Numbered from the stretch's first letter, positions 43,493 through 52,304 are shown. The stretch: 64,000 nucleotides of DNA from Halocynthiibacter sp049608145 (GCF_049608145.1 NZ_JBMYXF010000008.1:1-64000), one strand, 5' to 3'. Made by a program: numbers and translations. Notes: generated by a model from the sequence alone, not told the origin.

Positions 43493-43912
43493 TTAGCGAC
43501 TTGCAACCGTAAAGCCTTCGCGCGCCATACAGCGTTCAGGATAAAACGTCGTCCAACGGCCACGCGGGTTTACACCTCGTCGGGCGCAATGTTCTGGCGG
43601 GCTCACACGGGCGGCCCGGTTGTTCAAACACCCGACGCCAAAACCATATTTGATCTGACGTCCTGTATCGAAACGTTTCAGGCAACGGCGCGGCAGAACC
43701 ATACGTGCGGATTGTTCTTCAGCCTCGCGACGCGCGGCCCGACGGGCGTCACGCCGATCATTGCGATTATCGATTGCGACGGCGACACCCGCAATCACGG
43801 CCAGGCCAATCAGGGCTTTTGTCAGGTCATCATTTCCCGCTTTTGCCGGGGTCGTGAACCCTGTGATGGCCAGCGAAGCGGTCAGGGTTAGGGCGATAAA
43901 ACTGCGAAACAT
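43493..43912 (-). CDS. Small secreted basic protein of unknown function
   Basis: 139 residues. A signal peptide (RSFIALTLTASLAITGFTTPAKA) is followed by GNDDLTKALIGLAVIAGVAVAIDNRND, a run of Arg/Ala/Glu (RRDARRAARREAEEQ), and a Cys-containing basic tail with four Cys (RRCLKRF, VGCLNNR, HCARRG, RCMAREG). The N-terminal pattern is shared with the gene at 44160-44798. No family is recognised. The four cysteines may form disulfides in the periplasm. Confidence 0.7.
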   Translation of the reverse strand: MFRSFIALTLTASLAITGFTTPAKAGNDDLTKALIGLAVIAGVAVAIDNRNDRRDARRAARREAEEQSARMVLPRRCLKRFDTGRQIKYGFGVGCLNNRAARVSPPEHCARRGVNPRGRWTTFYPERCMAREGFTVASR

Positions 43913-44022
43913 AATCTATACCTCGTGGTGGTGGTTTGTCTGTGTCTTCAACCTGATGCCCCGAACCACAGACAAACAATATCGGGCGGTTGTTATCAGA
44001 TACGGTCCCTTGTTTTTAAGGT

Positions 44023-44058
44023 ACCGGAGAGGGCGCGGGATCAAACGCCCCCTCCGGT
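44023..44058. terminator. Long GC-rich hairpin downstream of the secreted-protein gene at 44160
   Basis: ACCGGAGaGGGCG pairs with CGCCCcCTCCGGT with one mismatch. It lies about 110 bases upstream of the gene at 43493-43912 on the minus strand and about 100 bases downstream of the gene ending at 44160. No T-run follows on the minus strand. Confidence 0.4.
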
Positions 44059-44133
44059 GGTTCAAAGTTTTGGTGCTAAAAAGTCAGTCTTAAAAAATTG
44101 TGCAGTAAGGTTTCGTCATCAAAATTCATCAGA

Positions 44134-44152
44134 TGCCGGGGCAGGCCCGGCA
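44134..44152 (-). terminator. Hairpin after the secreted-protein gene
   Basis: TGCCGGG pairs with CCCGGCA around a 5-base loop, eight bases past the stop at 44160 on the minus strand. T-poor, so a weak terminator. Confidence 0.42.
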
Positions 44153-44159
44153 CCCGATC

Positions 44160-44798
44160 TCAGCGCCAGGTGGTATACCCCACACGCATGGTCATCGGGC
44201 TGGCATCGGTATAATCATTCACCCGAAACTGGCTGACCCGCCCTTCGCTGGTCTTCATGCAGACATACGACCCTACGGGTACGGCGTGGGCTTGCACCCG
44301 GGTGCTGCTATAACGGGCGGTCGAACATCCGGCATAACCGCGATTGCTGCGATCTCCGACGCTGATCTTTGCACCGTTGCGGGGATGTAGATATCTGGTC
44401 CCATTATCTGCTTCAAACCAGATGTCCGCATCATCACCTGCGCCAACGCTGCCGGCATCAAAATCAGCGGTCCATGTCTGTGGCACGTCCAAGATATCGG
44501 TTGAATGGGTCACGGGCAGTATCGGCAAAAGCGGAACAGGGGTCAGAACCGAAGGGTCGATCAAAATTGGCGGGGGTACATCCGTGGCAATCACCGGAGG
44601 ATCAACCGGATCTACGGGGGCAGGGTCAGCGGATGCCTCATCATCATCGTCATCCAGCGCATTGGCGATGCCAGCAATAACAGCCCCCACCAAAAGGGCT
44701 TTCAGAACATCTTCTTCATCCGCCTGAGCAGGCACAGATGTGACAGAAGTCAGAACCAGAGAAGAGACGAGAGCAGTTGAAATAAAACGACGTGTCAT
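44160..44798 (-). CDS. Secreted acidic/proline-rich protein, unknown
   Basis: 212 residues. A signal peptide (RRFISTALVSSLVLTSVTSVPAQA) leads to DEEDVLKALLVGAVIAGIANALDDDDDE, then an Asp/Pro-rich spacer (about 50-95), then a C-terminal globular part (about 100-212) with YLHPRNGAKISVGDRSNRGYAGCSTARYSS and VGSYVCMKTSEGRVSQFRVNDYTD. The N-terminal block resembles the gene at 43493-43912. The C-terminal half has two Cys that could form a disulfide. No known domain was recognised. The 267-base region upstream holds no gene. Confidence 0.72.
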   Translation of the reverse strand: MTRRFISTALVSSLVLTSVTSVPAQADEEDVLKALLVGAVIAGIANALDDDDDEASADPAPVDPVDPPVIATDVPPPILIDPSVLTPVPLLPILPVTHSTDILDVPQTWTADFDAGSVGAGDDADIWFEADNGTRYLHPRNGAKISVGDRSNRGYAGCSTARYSSTRVQAHAVPVGSYVCMKTSEGRVSQFRVNDYTDASPMTMRVGYTTWR

Positions 44799-45065
44799 AA
44801 TGTATCCTTACATTTACGTTTGCCAGCGCTGCGTATTCCGGTGGTGCGCTGTGGCATGTGAATTTGATAAGGAAACATTGCGCCTTTGGGGAAAGTCGCT
44901 CAATAACGATGAAATGTTATCCAATTTCCCCTTTAAAAATAAGGCTTCGAACGGAACTTCCTTAATAGAAATAAATTTCAGGAACAGGTCAGAAGTTCTT
45001 TGCAAATCACGTGAAATTCCGGTCTGATATTGAATAACCACAGATAAAATCACATAGATTAGAGC

Positions 45066-45347
45066 ATGATCAAAAAACTGACTCTCACCCTCGCGCTTTT
45101 ATGCGCCACACCCGCCGCCGCAGATTGCTATGCCGATTATAAGGCCAAGCAGGAAGACCCCCTGCGTCTGCATTACGGTGTGATTGAACTGCCCGAACGT
45201 GCCTGCAATGCAAATGCAGCGCGGCGCTATATTGCCGGTCGTATTGACCGCGATGATTGGCAGTTGCTGAATGTGATATCAGTCTTCGACGAAAGCGAAC
45301 TCGCCGCGAAACGTCGGGAAGCGGGGCAATACTACCTGCGCTACTGA
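45066..45347 (+). CDS. Small secreted protein, unknown
   Basis: 93 residues with a signal peptide (KKLTLTLALLCATPAAA) and a mature part of about 74 residues with two Cys (DCYADYKAKQEDPLRLHYGVIELPERACNANAA). This pattern is common among small periplasmic proteins of Rhodobacterales with no known function. It is followed by a strong GC-rich hairpin. It is orphan in its direction relative to the genes before it. Confidence 0.72.
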   Translation: MIKKLTLTLALLCATPAAADCYADYKAKQEDPLRLHYGVIELPERACNANAARRYIAGRIDRDDWQLLNVISVFDESELAAKRREAGQYYLRY

Positions 45348-45375
45348 TCACTTCAGCCACGACAAAATATAAGAA

Positions 45376-45404
45376 AACGCCCGCCGGATATTCTGGCGGG
45401 CGTT
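45376..45404. terminator. GC-rich hairpin after the small secreted protein gene
   Basis: AACGCCCGCC pairs perfectly with GGCGGGCGTT around 9 bases. On the plus strand only TT follows; on the minus strand TTTTCTTATATTTTG follows. The roughly 290 bases from 45348 to the next gene hold no other feature. Confidence 0.62.
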
Positions 45405-45638
45405 CACGTCAAACGACCAGCCCCCGAAATAAATTTACGCTTTGTCATGACAGGTTCCTCTGCTAAATGCGGATCATTCGTAAAGTAAAACCGTTCAGAA
45501 CAACGCCAGAACTTATTTCAACTTCACCGGTGTGCTATCACTTATCCGGGGCGCATTTTTAAAGATCACCCGCCTTCATTCCTGCGGGTCTTGATTTTCA
45601 GCCGCAGGGGCGGGACACTAAATTGGGGAGGGCAGGAC

Positions 45639-46340
45639 ATGCCAGAGAACAAAAAGATTTCCAGACTGCCGGTTTCAGGCAATCAGATTGTCACCGGCGG
45701 CATCGCAATGATCGTTCTGATCTTGCTGCTGGTTGCGGTATTTCTGTTCTTTAACCTGCCTGACGCCAACGCCTTCAACTCCCGCGTGGAACAGATCTTT
45801 GTGGAAAACACCTCCCTGACCGATCCGGGTGATATTCGCTTTCTCGAAGTGCTGGCCCAATCCGGAACATCCTTCCAGGACACGCTAGGATCCTACCGCG
45901 CCGCCATTTTTGTGCTTCTGGTCTTCGCCACCGCCATGATGATCGCCGCCCTTGTGTTTCTGGTCACCATCGTCGCCCTGAACCGCCGCCTGTCTGAGGT
46001 CGAACGCGCAGGCATTCAAGTGTCATCCCTGATGATTTCTCGCGAAGAAAATACGGTTTACTTGAACAACATGGAATTCAAACTGACCGAAGCCGCGCTG
46101 GAAACCATTTCCGTCCTGGCCGAAGCCCGCATGGATGACGAAGTGCTGTCAGGCGCTGAAATCGAAGGCATGATCTCTGGCCGAAGCCCGTCTGACTGCG
46201 AAGAAGCCGCCGGCGCCACCCGCATCAAACGCCTGCGCGACACCCTTGGCAATCAGATGGTCAGTGATTTATTGGTCAAAAACATCGCCCGCCGAGGCTA
46301 CATGCTGGCGATCGAAAAAGACGTGATCCGGATGGTGTGA
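45639..46340 (+). CDS. Membrane protein with C-terminal winged-helix (OmpR-like) domain
   Basis: 233 residues from ATG 45639 (GGAGGGCAGG upstream). Two transmembrane segments (about 20-38 and 83-107) flank a periplasmic loop of about 45 residues. From about residue 135 the sequence NTVYLNNMEFKLTEAALETISVLAEA, GAEIEGMISGR, ATRIKRLRDTLGNQM and LLVKNIARRGYMLA fits an OmpR/ToxR-type winged-helix DNA-binding domain. The order (membrane first, DNA-binding last) is the reverse of ToxR/CadC. It may be a one-component membrane regulator; target and signal are unknown. No partner gene is evident. Confidence 0.72.
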   Translation: MPENKKISRLPVSGNQIVTGGIAMIVLILLLVAVFLFFNLPDANAFNSRVEQIFVENTSLTDPGDIRFLEVLAQSGTSFQDTLGSYRAAIFVLLVFATAMMIAALVFLVTIVALNRRLSEVERAGIQVSSLMISREENTVYLNNMEFKLTEAALETISVLAEARMDDEVLSGAEIEGMISGRSPSDCEEAAGATRIKRLRDTLGNQMVSDLLVKNIARRGYMLAIEKDVIRMV

Positions 46341-46467
46341 GGTCACAGAGAAAGTCCAAAGTGAGCCCAATCTACTTGAGACTGCAAGGATAGAGAATAT
46401 CTGCTCTTCTAGGTGCAACTAGAAAAAGAGGATCGGGAAGTCCGAGTCTGCAATGAGGGAGAAAAAG

Positions 46468-46866
46468 ATGTTGAAAGAAGAGTTTTACAGCAACGAGTTA
46501 TTCCGTCGGGAAGCGAATGAGCGGCTCATTGCAGCAGATCAAATAGCAGCGTATGCTAGAGGCCTGCATTCAAACCGAGACGTGGTTGCAGACCTTAAGT
46601 TTGCGCATGAGGCAAATTCGGAGGACTACTCTGACGACGATTACGCATCACTTGGCGCTAAAGTGCCTAAATATATGGATGATACGATCGAGAGTATGGG
46701 GCGATGCCCATATCACGGTCGACTGTCTGGAGACTTTGACGCATTCTCAGATTTTAATGGGTGGTACTTAGAACGAGTTGTCTATGGTGGTTCCCCGTTC
46801 GAAGCTTCACTACAAGAGTATATTCGAATATCGCCCTATATTGAAGCCAATGGCAGTAAGAAATAG
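46468..46866 (+). CDS. Orphan hypothetical protein in an AT-richer patch
   Basis: 132 residues from ATG 46468 with a strong ribosome site (GAGGGAGA five bases upstream); ATG 46453 is an alternative. The protein is acidic and soluble with no signal peptide: EEFYSNELFRREANERLIAADQIAAYARGL and RCPYHGRLSGDFDAFSDFNGWYLERVVYGGSPFEASL. No family is recognised. The base and codon composition is visibly richer in A/T than the neighbours, suggesting recent acquisition. It is followed by 219 bases without a gene. Confidence 0.62.
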   Translation: MLKEEFYSNELFRREANERLIAADQIAAYARGLHSNRDVVADLKFAHEANSEDYSDDDYASLGAKVPKYMDDTIESMGRCPYHGRLSGDFDAFSDFNGWYLERVVYGGSPFEASLQEYIRISPYIEANGSKK

Positions 46867-47051
46867 ATCTGGTATTCATTCTTGCGTTGAATCCAAATGA
46901 CCTGACCGCCGGCAAGCAGACCTTTAAACGGCTTGTACCATCGTCTGCATAGCCGACATCAAGCTTTCTTCATCCGATCGCCCTGCTTACCACTCCATTC
47001 CGAAACAGAAAAATTCAAGGCATGGATTTCTCCTCCAACTCTGGGTAACAA

Positions 47052-47062
47052 TAGCGCTAACA
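47052..47062 (+). promoter_or_regulatory. LacI-family operator upstream of its own gene
   Basis: TAGCGCTAACA at 47052-47062 contains the palindrome TAGCGCTA and half of the common alphaproteobacterial LacI site TGTTAGCGCTAACA. It is 23 bases before the ATG at 47086, so autoregulation is likely. Confidence 0.5.
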
Positions 47063-47085
47063 CTTATAAAAGGCCCGCGTACCCT

Positions 47086-48129
47086 ATGACATCCACACCG
47101 CCGGAACCGCCCAAACGTGCCCTGACATTGCGCGATGTATCCGAGGCCTCTGGCGTCAGTGAAATGACCGTATCGCGTGTCCTACGCAATCGGGGCGATG
47201 TGTCGGCAGCCACCCGCGAAAAGGTTCGTGCAGCGGCCAAAGCCTTGGGATATGTCCCCAATAAAATTGCCGGTGCCTTGGCGTCCCAACGTGTGAACCT
47301 TGTCGCCGTCATCATCCCCTCCATGTCAAACATGGTCTTCCCCGAAGTCATGACCGGCATTTCCGAAGTCTTGGATGGCACCGGCCTGCAGCCCGTTGTT
47401 GGCATCACCGGATACCGCCCGGAAAAGGAAGAACAGGTTCTGTATGAAATGCTGTCCTGGCGGCCTTCTGGCGTGATCATCGCCGGGTTGGAACACACCG
47501 ATGCGTCGCGCGCCATGATGCGCAATGCTGATATTCCCGTCGTGGAAATCATGGATGTGGATGGCAAACCGATTGATTCCATGGTGGGCATTTCCCACCG
47601 TCGCGCAGGCCGTGAAATGGCAAAGGCCATCACCAAGGCAGGCTATGAACGCATCGGTTTCCTTGGCACAAAAATGCCGCTGGATCACCGCGCGCGCAAA
47701 CGGTTTGAAGGCTTTACAGAAGCGCTCGCCAAAGCCGGGCTTGAGATCCAGGATAAGGAATTCTATTCCGGTGGATCAGCGCTGGCCAAGGGCCGCGAAA
47801 TGACACAGGCCATTCTGGATCGCTCGCCTGATCTCGATTTTCTTTACTACTCAAACGACATGATTGGCGCGGGCGGGCTGTTGCATTGTCTCAGCCAGGG
47901 CATCGATGTGCCCGGCCAAATCGGCCTTGCGGGGTTCAACGGTGTTGAGCTTTTGAAAGGCCTGCCCGTGCAGCTTGCCACCATGGACGCCGGGCGTGCG
48001 GATATCGGGCGCAAGGCCGCGGAAATCATCATTGGCCGCAATGCACCGGACACAGATCATGCACCCATCTGCACCGAAATTTCACCCGTCATCGAATTTG
48101 GTGAAACGCTAAAACGGCGCCGTAGATAG
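47086..48129 (+). CDS. LacI-family transcriptional regulator
   Basis: 347 residues from ATG 47086; the longer frame adds a low-complexity leader. The N-terminal helix-turn-helix is typical (TLRDVSEASGVSEMTVSRVLRNRGDVSAATREKVRAAAKALGYVPN), followed by a periplasmic-binding-protein-like effector domain (about 65-347). Overall it resembles gluconate-type GntR repressors, but no gluconate genes are adjacent; a CocE-type hydrolase gene follows 25 bases later. The effector is unknown. A candidate operator lies just upstream of the start. Confidence 0.92.
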   Translation: MTSTPPEPPKRALTLRDVSEASGVSEMTVSRVLRNRGDVSAATREKVRAAAKALGYVPNKIAGALASQRVNLVAVIIPSMSNMVFPEVMTGISEVLDGTGLQPVVGITGYRPEKEEQVLYEMLSWRPSGVIIAGLEHTDASRAMMRNADIPVVEIMDVDGKPIDSMVGISHRRAGREMAKAITKAGYERIGFLGTKMPLDHRARKRFEGFTEALAKAGLEIQDKEFYSGGSALAKGREMTQAILDRSPDLDFLYYSNDMIGAGGLLHCLSQGIDVPGQIGLAGFNGVELLKGLPVQLATMDAGRADIGRKAAEIIIGRNAPDTDHAPICTEISPVIEFGETLKRRRR

Positions 48130-48153
48130 ACACAAATACAGGGAAATATCGCG

Positions 48154-50115
48154 ATGTTGCACAACGAACAGATCACCATTCATCGCGACATGGGCATTCC
48201 CCTGTCAGATGGCACACGCCTATCCGCACAGGTCTGGATGCCCGAAGGCTGTGACACGACCCCCCTGCCCGCGATCCTGGAATATCTGCCCTACCGCAAA
48301 TCTGATGGAACCGCCGCGCGCGACCACGGCATGCACCTGCATTTCGCACAGCACGGATATGTCTGTCTGCGCGTTGATAGGCGCGGATGCGGCGATTCCG
48401 ATGGTGTGTTTGACGACGAATATTCTGAACAGGAACTGTCCGATGGCGAAGAGATCATAAACTGGATCGCCGCCCAGCCTTGGTGCAGTGGCCGTGTTGG
48501 CATACAAGGCATATCCTGGGGCGGTTTTAACGGATTGCAACTTGCCATGCGCCGTCCACCTGCCCTGAAAGCCGTGATTTCCATTGGCACCACGGTGAAC
48601 CGTTATACAGATGACATCCATTACAAAGGCGGCATTCAGGTTTCCGAAAATATCGGCTGGGCCGCCACCGCAACATCCTGGAATTCCATGCCACCCGATC
48701 CGGCGCTGCGGGACAATTGGCGGGATCTGTGGATGCAACGGCTGGAAAGCACACCCTTTCTTGCCCAAACATGGATGCAACATAAAAACCGTGATGATTA
48801 CTGGAAACACGGGTCCGTTTGCGAAGATTATAACGCGATCAAGGCCCCCGTTCTGGTGATGGGTGGGCTGCATGACGGCTATCGCAATGCCATGTCTGAA
48901 TTGGCGGAAAACGCCTCAGCCGTGGTCAGGGCGGTTGTTGGCCCATGGAACCATAAATACCCCAATATTTCGACCATTTCCCCTGCAATAGACTATCTTT
49001 CAGAAGCGTTACGTTGGTGGGATCACTGGCTAAAGGATCAAGATACCGGCGTTCAAAACGACCCACAATATCGTGCCTATGTGATGGACAGCTGCACGCC
49101 TGATACGGCTCTCACCCATCGCGACGGGCAGTGGATCTCCGAAGAAACCTGGCCCAGCGCCCAAGTCACCAAACGCGAATTCCATCTGATATCTGAGTCT
49201 AATCCAGCGAAAACCGTCACAACGGATCTGTTGTGCGGTCAGGGCTGCGGCGAATATTTTCCCTTTGGCTTTGGCCCAGGCGAATTGCCTGATGATCAGA
49301 CCGCAGACAATTCCCGCGCCCTGTGCCTGGATCTGCCTGAGATGGATACAACCGATATCCTTGGCGCACCTCAGGTCACACTGACAATATCTGCCGATCA
49401 GGCCCGGGCGCAGGTGTTCCTGCGTCTCTGCGATCAACGCCCGGATGGCACATCTAACCTGATCACCATGGGCATGCTGAACCTGCGCCATCATGTCAAC
49501 GACAGCGAACTCTCGGATCTCACCCCCGAAACCCCTGTAACAGTCACTATTTCTCTGGATCAAAGCGCCTATCGCCTGCCTGCCGGGCACCATCTGCGTC
49601 TTGCGGTGTCACCATCCTATTGGCCCTATGCCTGGCCCGAAGCAAAACCCGTCACCCTGACCATTCATCAGGCCAGCCTGTCCCTGCCCTGTCGCAATAC
49701 GCTTGCCTCTAAAGATGAATATAACTTCGCATCCCCCATCCCCATGCAAGCGCGCCCTCTGAAAACCCGCAGGGAAGGGGAAGAGGAAAAAACATGGAAA
49801 ACAGACCCTATTTCAGGGGATTTCACCCTAACCATTCGATCGGGCCGCAATGAAACAGAAGATCTGGTACACGGATTGATCACAGGATCCGAAATGTCAG
49901 AAATCTGGACAATTCATCCAGATGATCCCGCATCTGCCCGCGTAGAATTGACCTGGGATCGCTGGCTGACACGCGATGGCATGACGGCCCACAGCACCCT
50001 GACAACCAAGATGTCCACAACCGAAGATCACTTCTGTATTGTCCAAGATTTCCGCGCCCTTGAAAACGGAGAGGAGATCTTCAAGCGCGAAATGAAAGAC
50101 GACATCCCGCGCTAG
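48154..50115 (+). CDS. CocE/NonD-family hydrolase
   Basis: 653 residues: an alpha/beta-hydrolase part with the oxyanion and nucleophile region (LEYLPYRKSDGTAARDH, VDRRGCGDSDGVF, GIQGISWGGFNGLQLAM with the nucleophile Ser) and a C-terminal beta-rich galactose-binding-like domain of X-Pro dipeptidyl peptidases (about 460-640). Members hydrolyse esters or prolyl peptides, including cocaine esterase. The substrate is unknown. The nearness to the LacI regulator suggests that the gene is regulated by it. The stop TAG is followed by a small hairpin. Confidence 0.88.
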   Translation: MLHNEQITIHRDMGIPLSDGTRLSAQVWMPEGCDTTPLPAILEYLPYRKSDGTAARDHGMHLHFAQHGYVCLRVDRRGCGDSDGVFDDEYSEQELSDGEEIINWIAAQPWCSGRVGIQGISWGGFNGLQLAMRRPPALKAVISIGTTVNRYTDDIHYKGGIQVSENIGWAATATSWNSMPPDPALRDNWRDLWMQRLESTPFLAQTWMQHKNRDDYWKHGSVCEDYNAIKAPVLVMGGLHDGYRNAMSELAENASAVVRAVVGPWNHKYPNISTISPAIDYLSEALRWWDHWLKDQDTGVQNDPQYRAYVMDSCTPDTALTHRDGQWISEETWPSAQVTKREFHLISESNPAKTVTTDLLCGQGCGEYFPFGFGPGELPDDQTADNSRALCLDLPEMDTTDILGAPQVTLTISADQARAQVFLRLCDQRPDGTSNLITMGMLNLRHHVNDSELSDLTPETPVTVTISLDQSAYRLPAGHHLRLAVSPSYWPYAWPEAKPVTLTIHQASLSLPCRNTLASKDEYNFASPIPMQARPLKTRREGEEEKTWKTDPISGDFTLTIRSGRNETEDLVHGLITGSEMSEIWTIHPDDPASARVELTWDRWLTRDGMTAHSTLTTKMSTTEDHFCIVQDFRALENGEEIFKREMKDDIPR

Positions 50116-50120
50116 ATCAG

Positions 50121-50140
50121 TCTCTGTTTCAGAGAGTTTT
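50121..50140 (+). terminator. Small intrinsic terminator after the hydrolase gene
   Basis: TCTCTG pairs with CAGAGA around TTT, then GTTTTG. It lies between two convergent genes. Confidence 0.5.
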
Positions 50141-50142
50141 GA

Positions 50143-51153
50143 TTATGCGACGCCCAGGTTCAACAGTTGCAACAGGGTTAGAACACCAACCGGCTTGCCC
50201 GCTTCGACCACATATGCGGCCGAGATCTTATTCTTCTGCATCCGCGCCAGCGCACCCGCCGCCAACATGTTCTTTGACAGGCAAATCGGATCGGCTGTCA
50301 TAATCTCAGATGCTTTGGTGCCACGCATCGCCGTCTGCATACTGGTGTCAGAACTTTCCGCCAAATACCGCCGCAGATCGCCATCCGTCACAACACCAAT
50401 CAGAGCGCCCGTATCATCAGTGATCCCTACAATACCAAGATTTTTGCCCCAGATCCCCGACACCACGTCAAACACCGTCTGATCCTGGCTTACCAACGGC
50501 ATATCACCGCCCTTAGACATGATTTCCCCAACATCGGTCAGAGATGCGCCCAGTTTGCCACCTGGGTGGAAATCAAAGAAAGATTTCTCGCTGAAACCAC
50601 GCGCACGCAACAAAGCGACCGCCAGCGCATCGCCAATCGCCAGCTGCAGCAATGTCGATGTGGTTGGTGCCAGATTATGCGGACAGGCTTCGGGCGATTT
50701 CGGCAAGGCGATCGCAACATTCGCGGCTTTCGCCAACGTGCTTTGTGCATTGCCGGAAATGGAAATCAGCGGCACCCGGAAACGGCGGCAATAGGTGGCA
50801 ATGTCACCCAGTTCTCGCGTTTCACCGGACCAGGACAACATCAGAACCACATCATCCTTGGTAATCATCCCAAGGTCACCATGACTGGCTTCAGCAGGGT
50901 GCACAAAAAACGCAGGTGTACCTGTGGATGCAAACGTCGCGGCCAGCTTGCTGCCAATATGTCCACTTTTGCCCATGCCGGTGACAATCAACCGGCCTTG
51001 CATGTTCAGAATCGTCTCTAACGCCGGCGTTAGTGCCTCATTCAGCCCCTGATCAAGACTGTCAACAGACAGGTGATCTTCCAGGGTACGGATGCCATGA
51101 CGAAACGCCGTCAGCGCTTCACGGATATTCTCAATATGCTGATTGTCACTCAT
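50143..51153 (-). CDS. kdsD: Arabinose-5-phosphate isomerase (KpsF/GutQ family)
   Basis: 336 residues: a SIS sugar-isomerase domain (about 35-190; VTGMGKSGHIGSKLAATFASTGTPAFFVHPAEASHGDLGMI and LSWSGETREL) and two CBS domains (about 205-330; GKNLGIVGITDDTGALIGVVTDGDLRR). The enzyme converts ribulose 5-phosphate to arabinose 5-phosphate, the first step of Kdo synthesis, so it supplies the LPS inner core. It is upstream of queG on the minus strand. Confidence 0.93.
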   Translation of the reverse strand: MSDNQHIENIREALTAFRHGIRTLEDHLSVDSLDQGLNEALTPALETILNMQGRLIVTGMGKSGHIGSKLAATFASTGTPAFFVHPAEASHGDLGMITKDDVVLMLSWSGETRELGDIATYCRRFRVPLISISGNAQSTLAKAANVAIALPKSPEACPHNLAPTTSTLLQLAIGDALAVALLRARGFSEKSFFDFHPGGKLGASLTDVGEIMSKGGDMPLVSQDQTVFDVVSGIWGKNLGIVGITDDTGALIGVVTDGDLRRYLAESSDTSMQTAMRGTKASEIMTADPICLSKNMLAAGALARMQKNKISAAYVVEAGKPVGVLTLLQLLNLGVA

Positions 51154-51179
51154 GTCATGGCCTTTTTGTTTTGTCTTTT

Positions 51180-52229
51180 CTACCGGGCAGATGCAGCCTG
51201 ATCAAGCTGCCCCACAGCCCAACGGGCCGCATCCGCGACCGTCGCATCTTCATCCTGCGTCAGGCCCTGTGCGACCTCTTTCAAAGCAGCCTGTCCAGAA
51301 TTCCCAATGGCGTACAGCACATTTCGCACAAACCGGTTGCGACCGACGCGTTTTACTGGCGATCCTGAAAAAAACGCCCGAAACGCCGCATCATCCAAAA
51401 CCGCCAGGTCCGCAAGTTCCGGGCCCAGTAATTCAGGTCGCGCGTGATAGCGGATCTCGGATGCGGTCTTTGCAAATTTATTCCAGGGACAGGCCGCCAA
51501 ACAATCATCGCAACCATAAATCCGATTGCCCAACATCGGGCGCAATTCTTCATCCACCGGCCCGTGATGTTCAATCGTCAGGTAAGAAATGCAACGCCGC
51601 GCATCCAATTGATAGGGCGCAGGAAACGCATCTGTCGGACAAACATCCAGACAGGCCCGGCATGATCCGCAACTATCCTGACCCGCCGCATCTGGTTCAA
51701 GTTCAACCGTGGTAAAAATCGCACCCAGGAAAAACCAACTGCCCAGATCATGCCCCACAAGGTTTGTATGTTTCCCCTGCCAGCCAAGGCCCGCCGCCGC
51801 ACCCAGGGGTTTTTCCATCACAGGTGCTGTATCCACGAACACTTTAATCTGCGCGTCAGGGTCTTGTTCAATCAACCAGCGCCCGACACGTTTCAAGCGT
51901 TTCTTCACGATGTCATGGTAATCACGGTTCTGCGCATACACTGAAATTGCCGCATGATCTTTGTGTTCCAAAATGTCCCGGGGATCATGTTCCGGCGAAT
52001 AGACCTCTGCCAACATCACAACCGATTTCGCTTCGGGCCAAAGGGTCGCCGGGCTGCCACGCCAATGCATACGTTCTTCCATCCAGCCCATCTGCCCATG
52101 CCGCCCGGCATCAACATATTGCTGCAAACGTTCCGCAATCTGGGGCACGGCATCTGGCCGACACACGCCCATCTGCGCAAAACCAGCCTCAAGCGCAAAA
52201 TCCTGTAATCGCGCCTTCAGCCCATCCAT
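51180..52229 (-). CDS. queG: Epoxyqueuosine reductase QueG
   Basis: 349 residues from ATG 52229, which has GGGAGAG upstream; the longer frame is unlikely. The Asp/Cys motifs for two [4Fe-4S] clusters are visible: CGSCRACLDVCPTDAF and CDDCLAACPWNKFA. The N-terminal domain binds cobalamin (YAQNRDYHDIVKKRLKR and KVFVDTAPVMEKPLGAAAGLGWQGKHTN). QueG reduces epoxyqueuosine in tRNA to queuosine, the last step of that modification. The gene is upstream of kdsD in the same direction. Confidence 0.94.
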   Translation of the reverse strand: MDGLKARLQDFALEAGFAQMGVCRPDAVPQIAERLQQYVDAGRHGQMGWMEERMHWRGSPATLWPEAKSVVMLAEVYSPEHDPRDILEHKDHAAISVYAQNRDYHDIVKKRLKRVGRWLIEQDPDAQIKVFVDTAPVMEKPLGAAAGLGWQGKHTNLVGHDLGSWFFLGAIFTTVELEPDAAGQDSCGSCRACLDVCPTDAFPAPYQLDARRCISYLTIEHHGPVDEELRPMLGNRIYGCDDCLAACPWNKFAKTASEIRYHARPELLGPELADLAVLDDAAFRAFFSGSPVKRVGRNRFVRNVLYAIGNSGQAALKEVAQGLTQDEDATVADAARWAVGQLDQAASAR

Positions 52230-52304
52230 TTTATCTCTCCCAATATCCCCCGGGGGAAACCAGAAAGGAGGAAGGGCCAACAGCCCGCCTGCGTGGAAAG
52301 CAAT

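Noticed and set aside
44740..45053. Overlapping plus and minus ORFs of 80-95 codons upstream of the secreted-protein gene
   Set aside because: They cover each other and the AT-rich upstream region of 44798; no ribosome site or family pattern.
45376..45404. CRISPR-like or attachment repeat
   Set aside because: It is a single hairpin with no spaced copies; read as a terminator.
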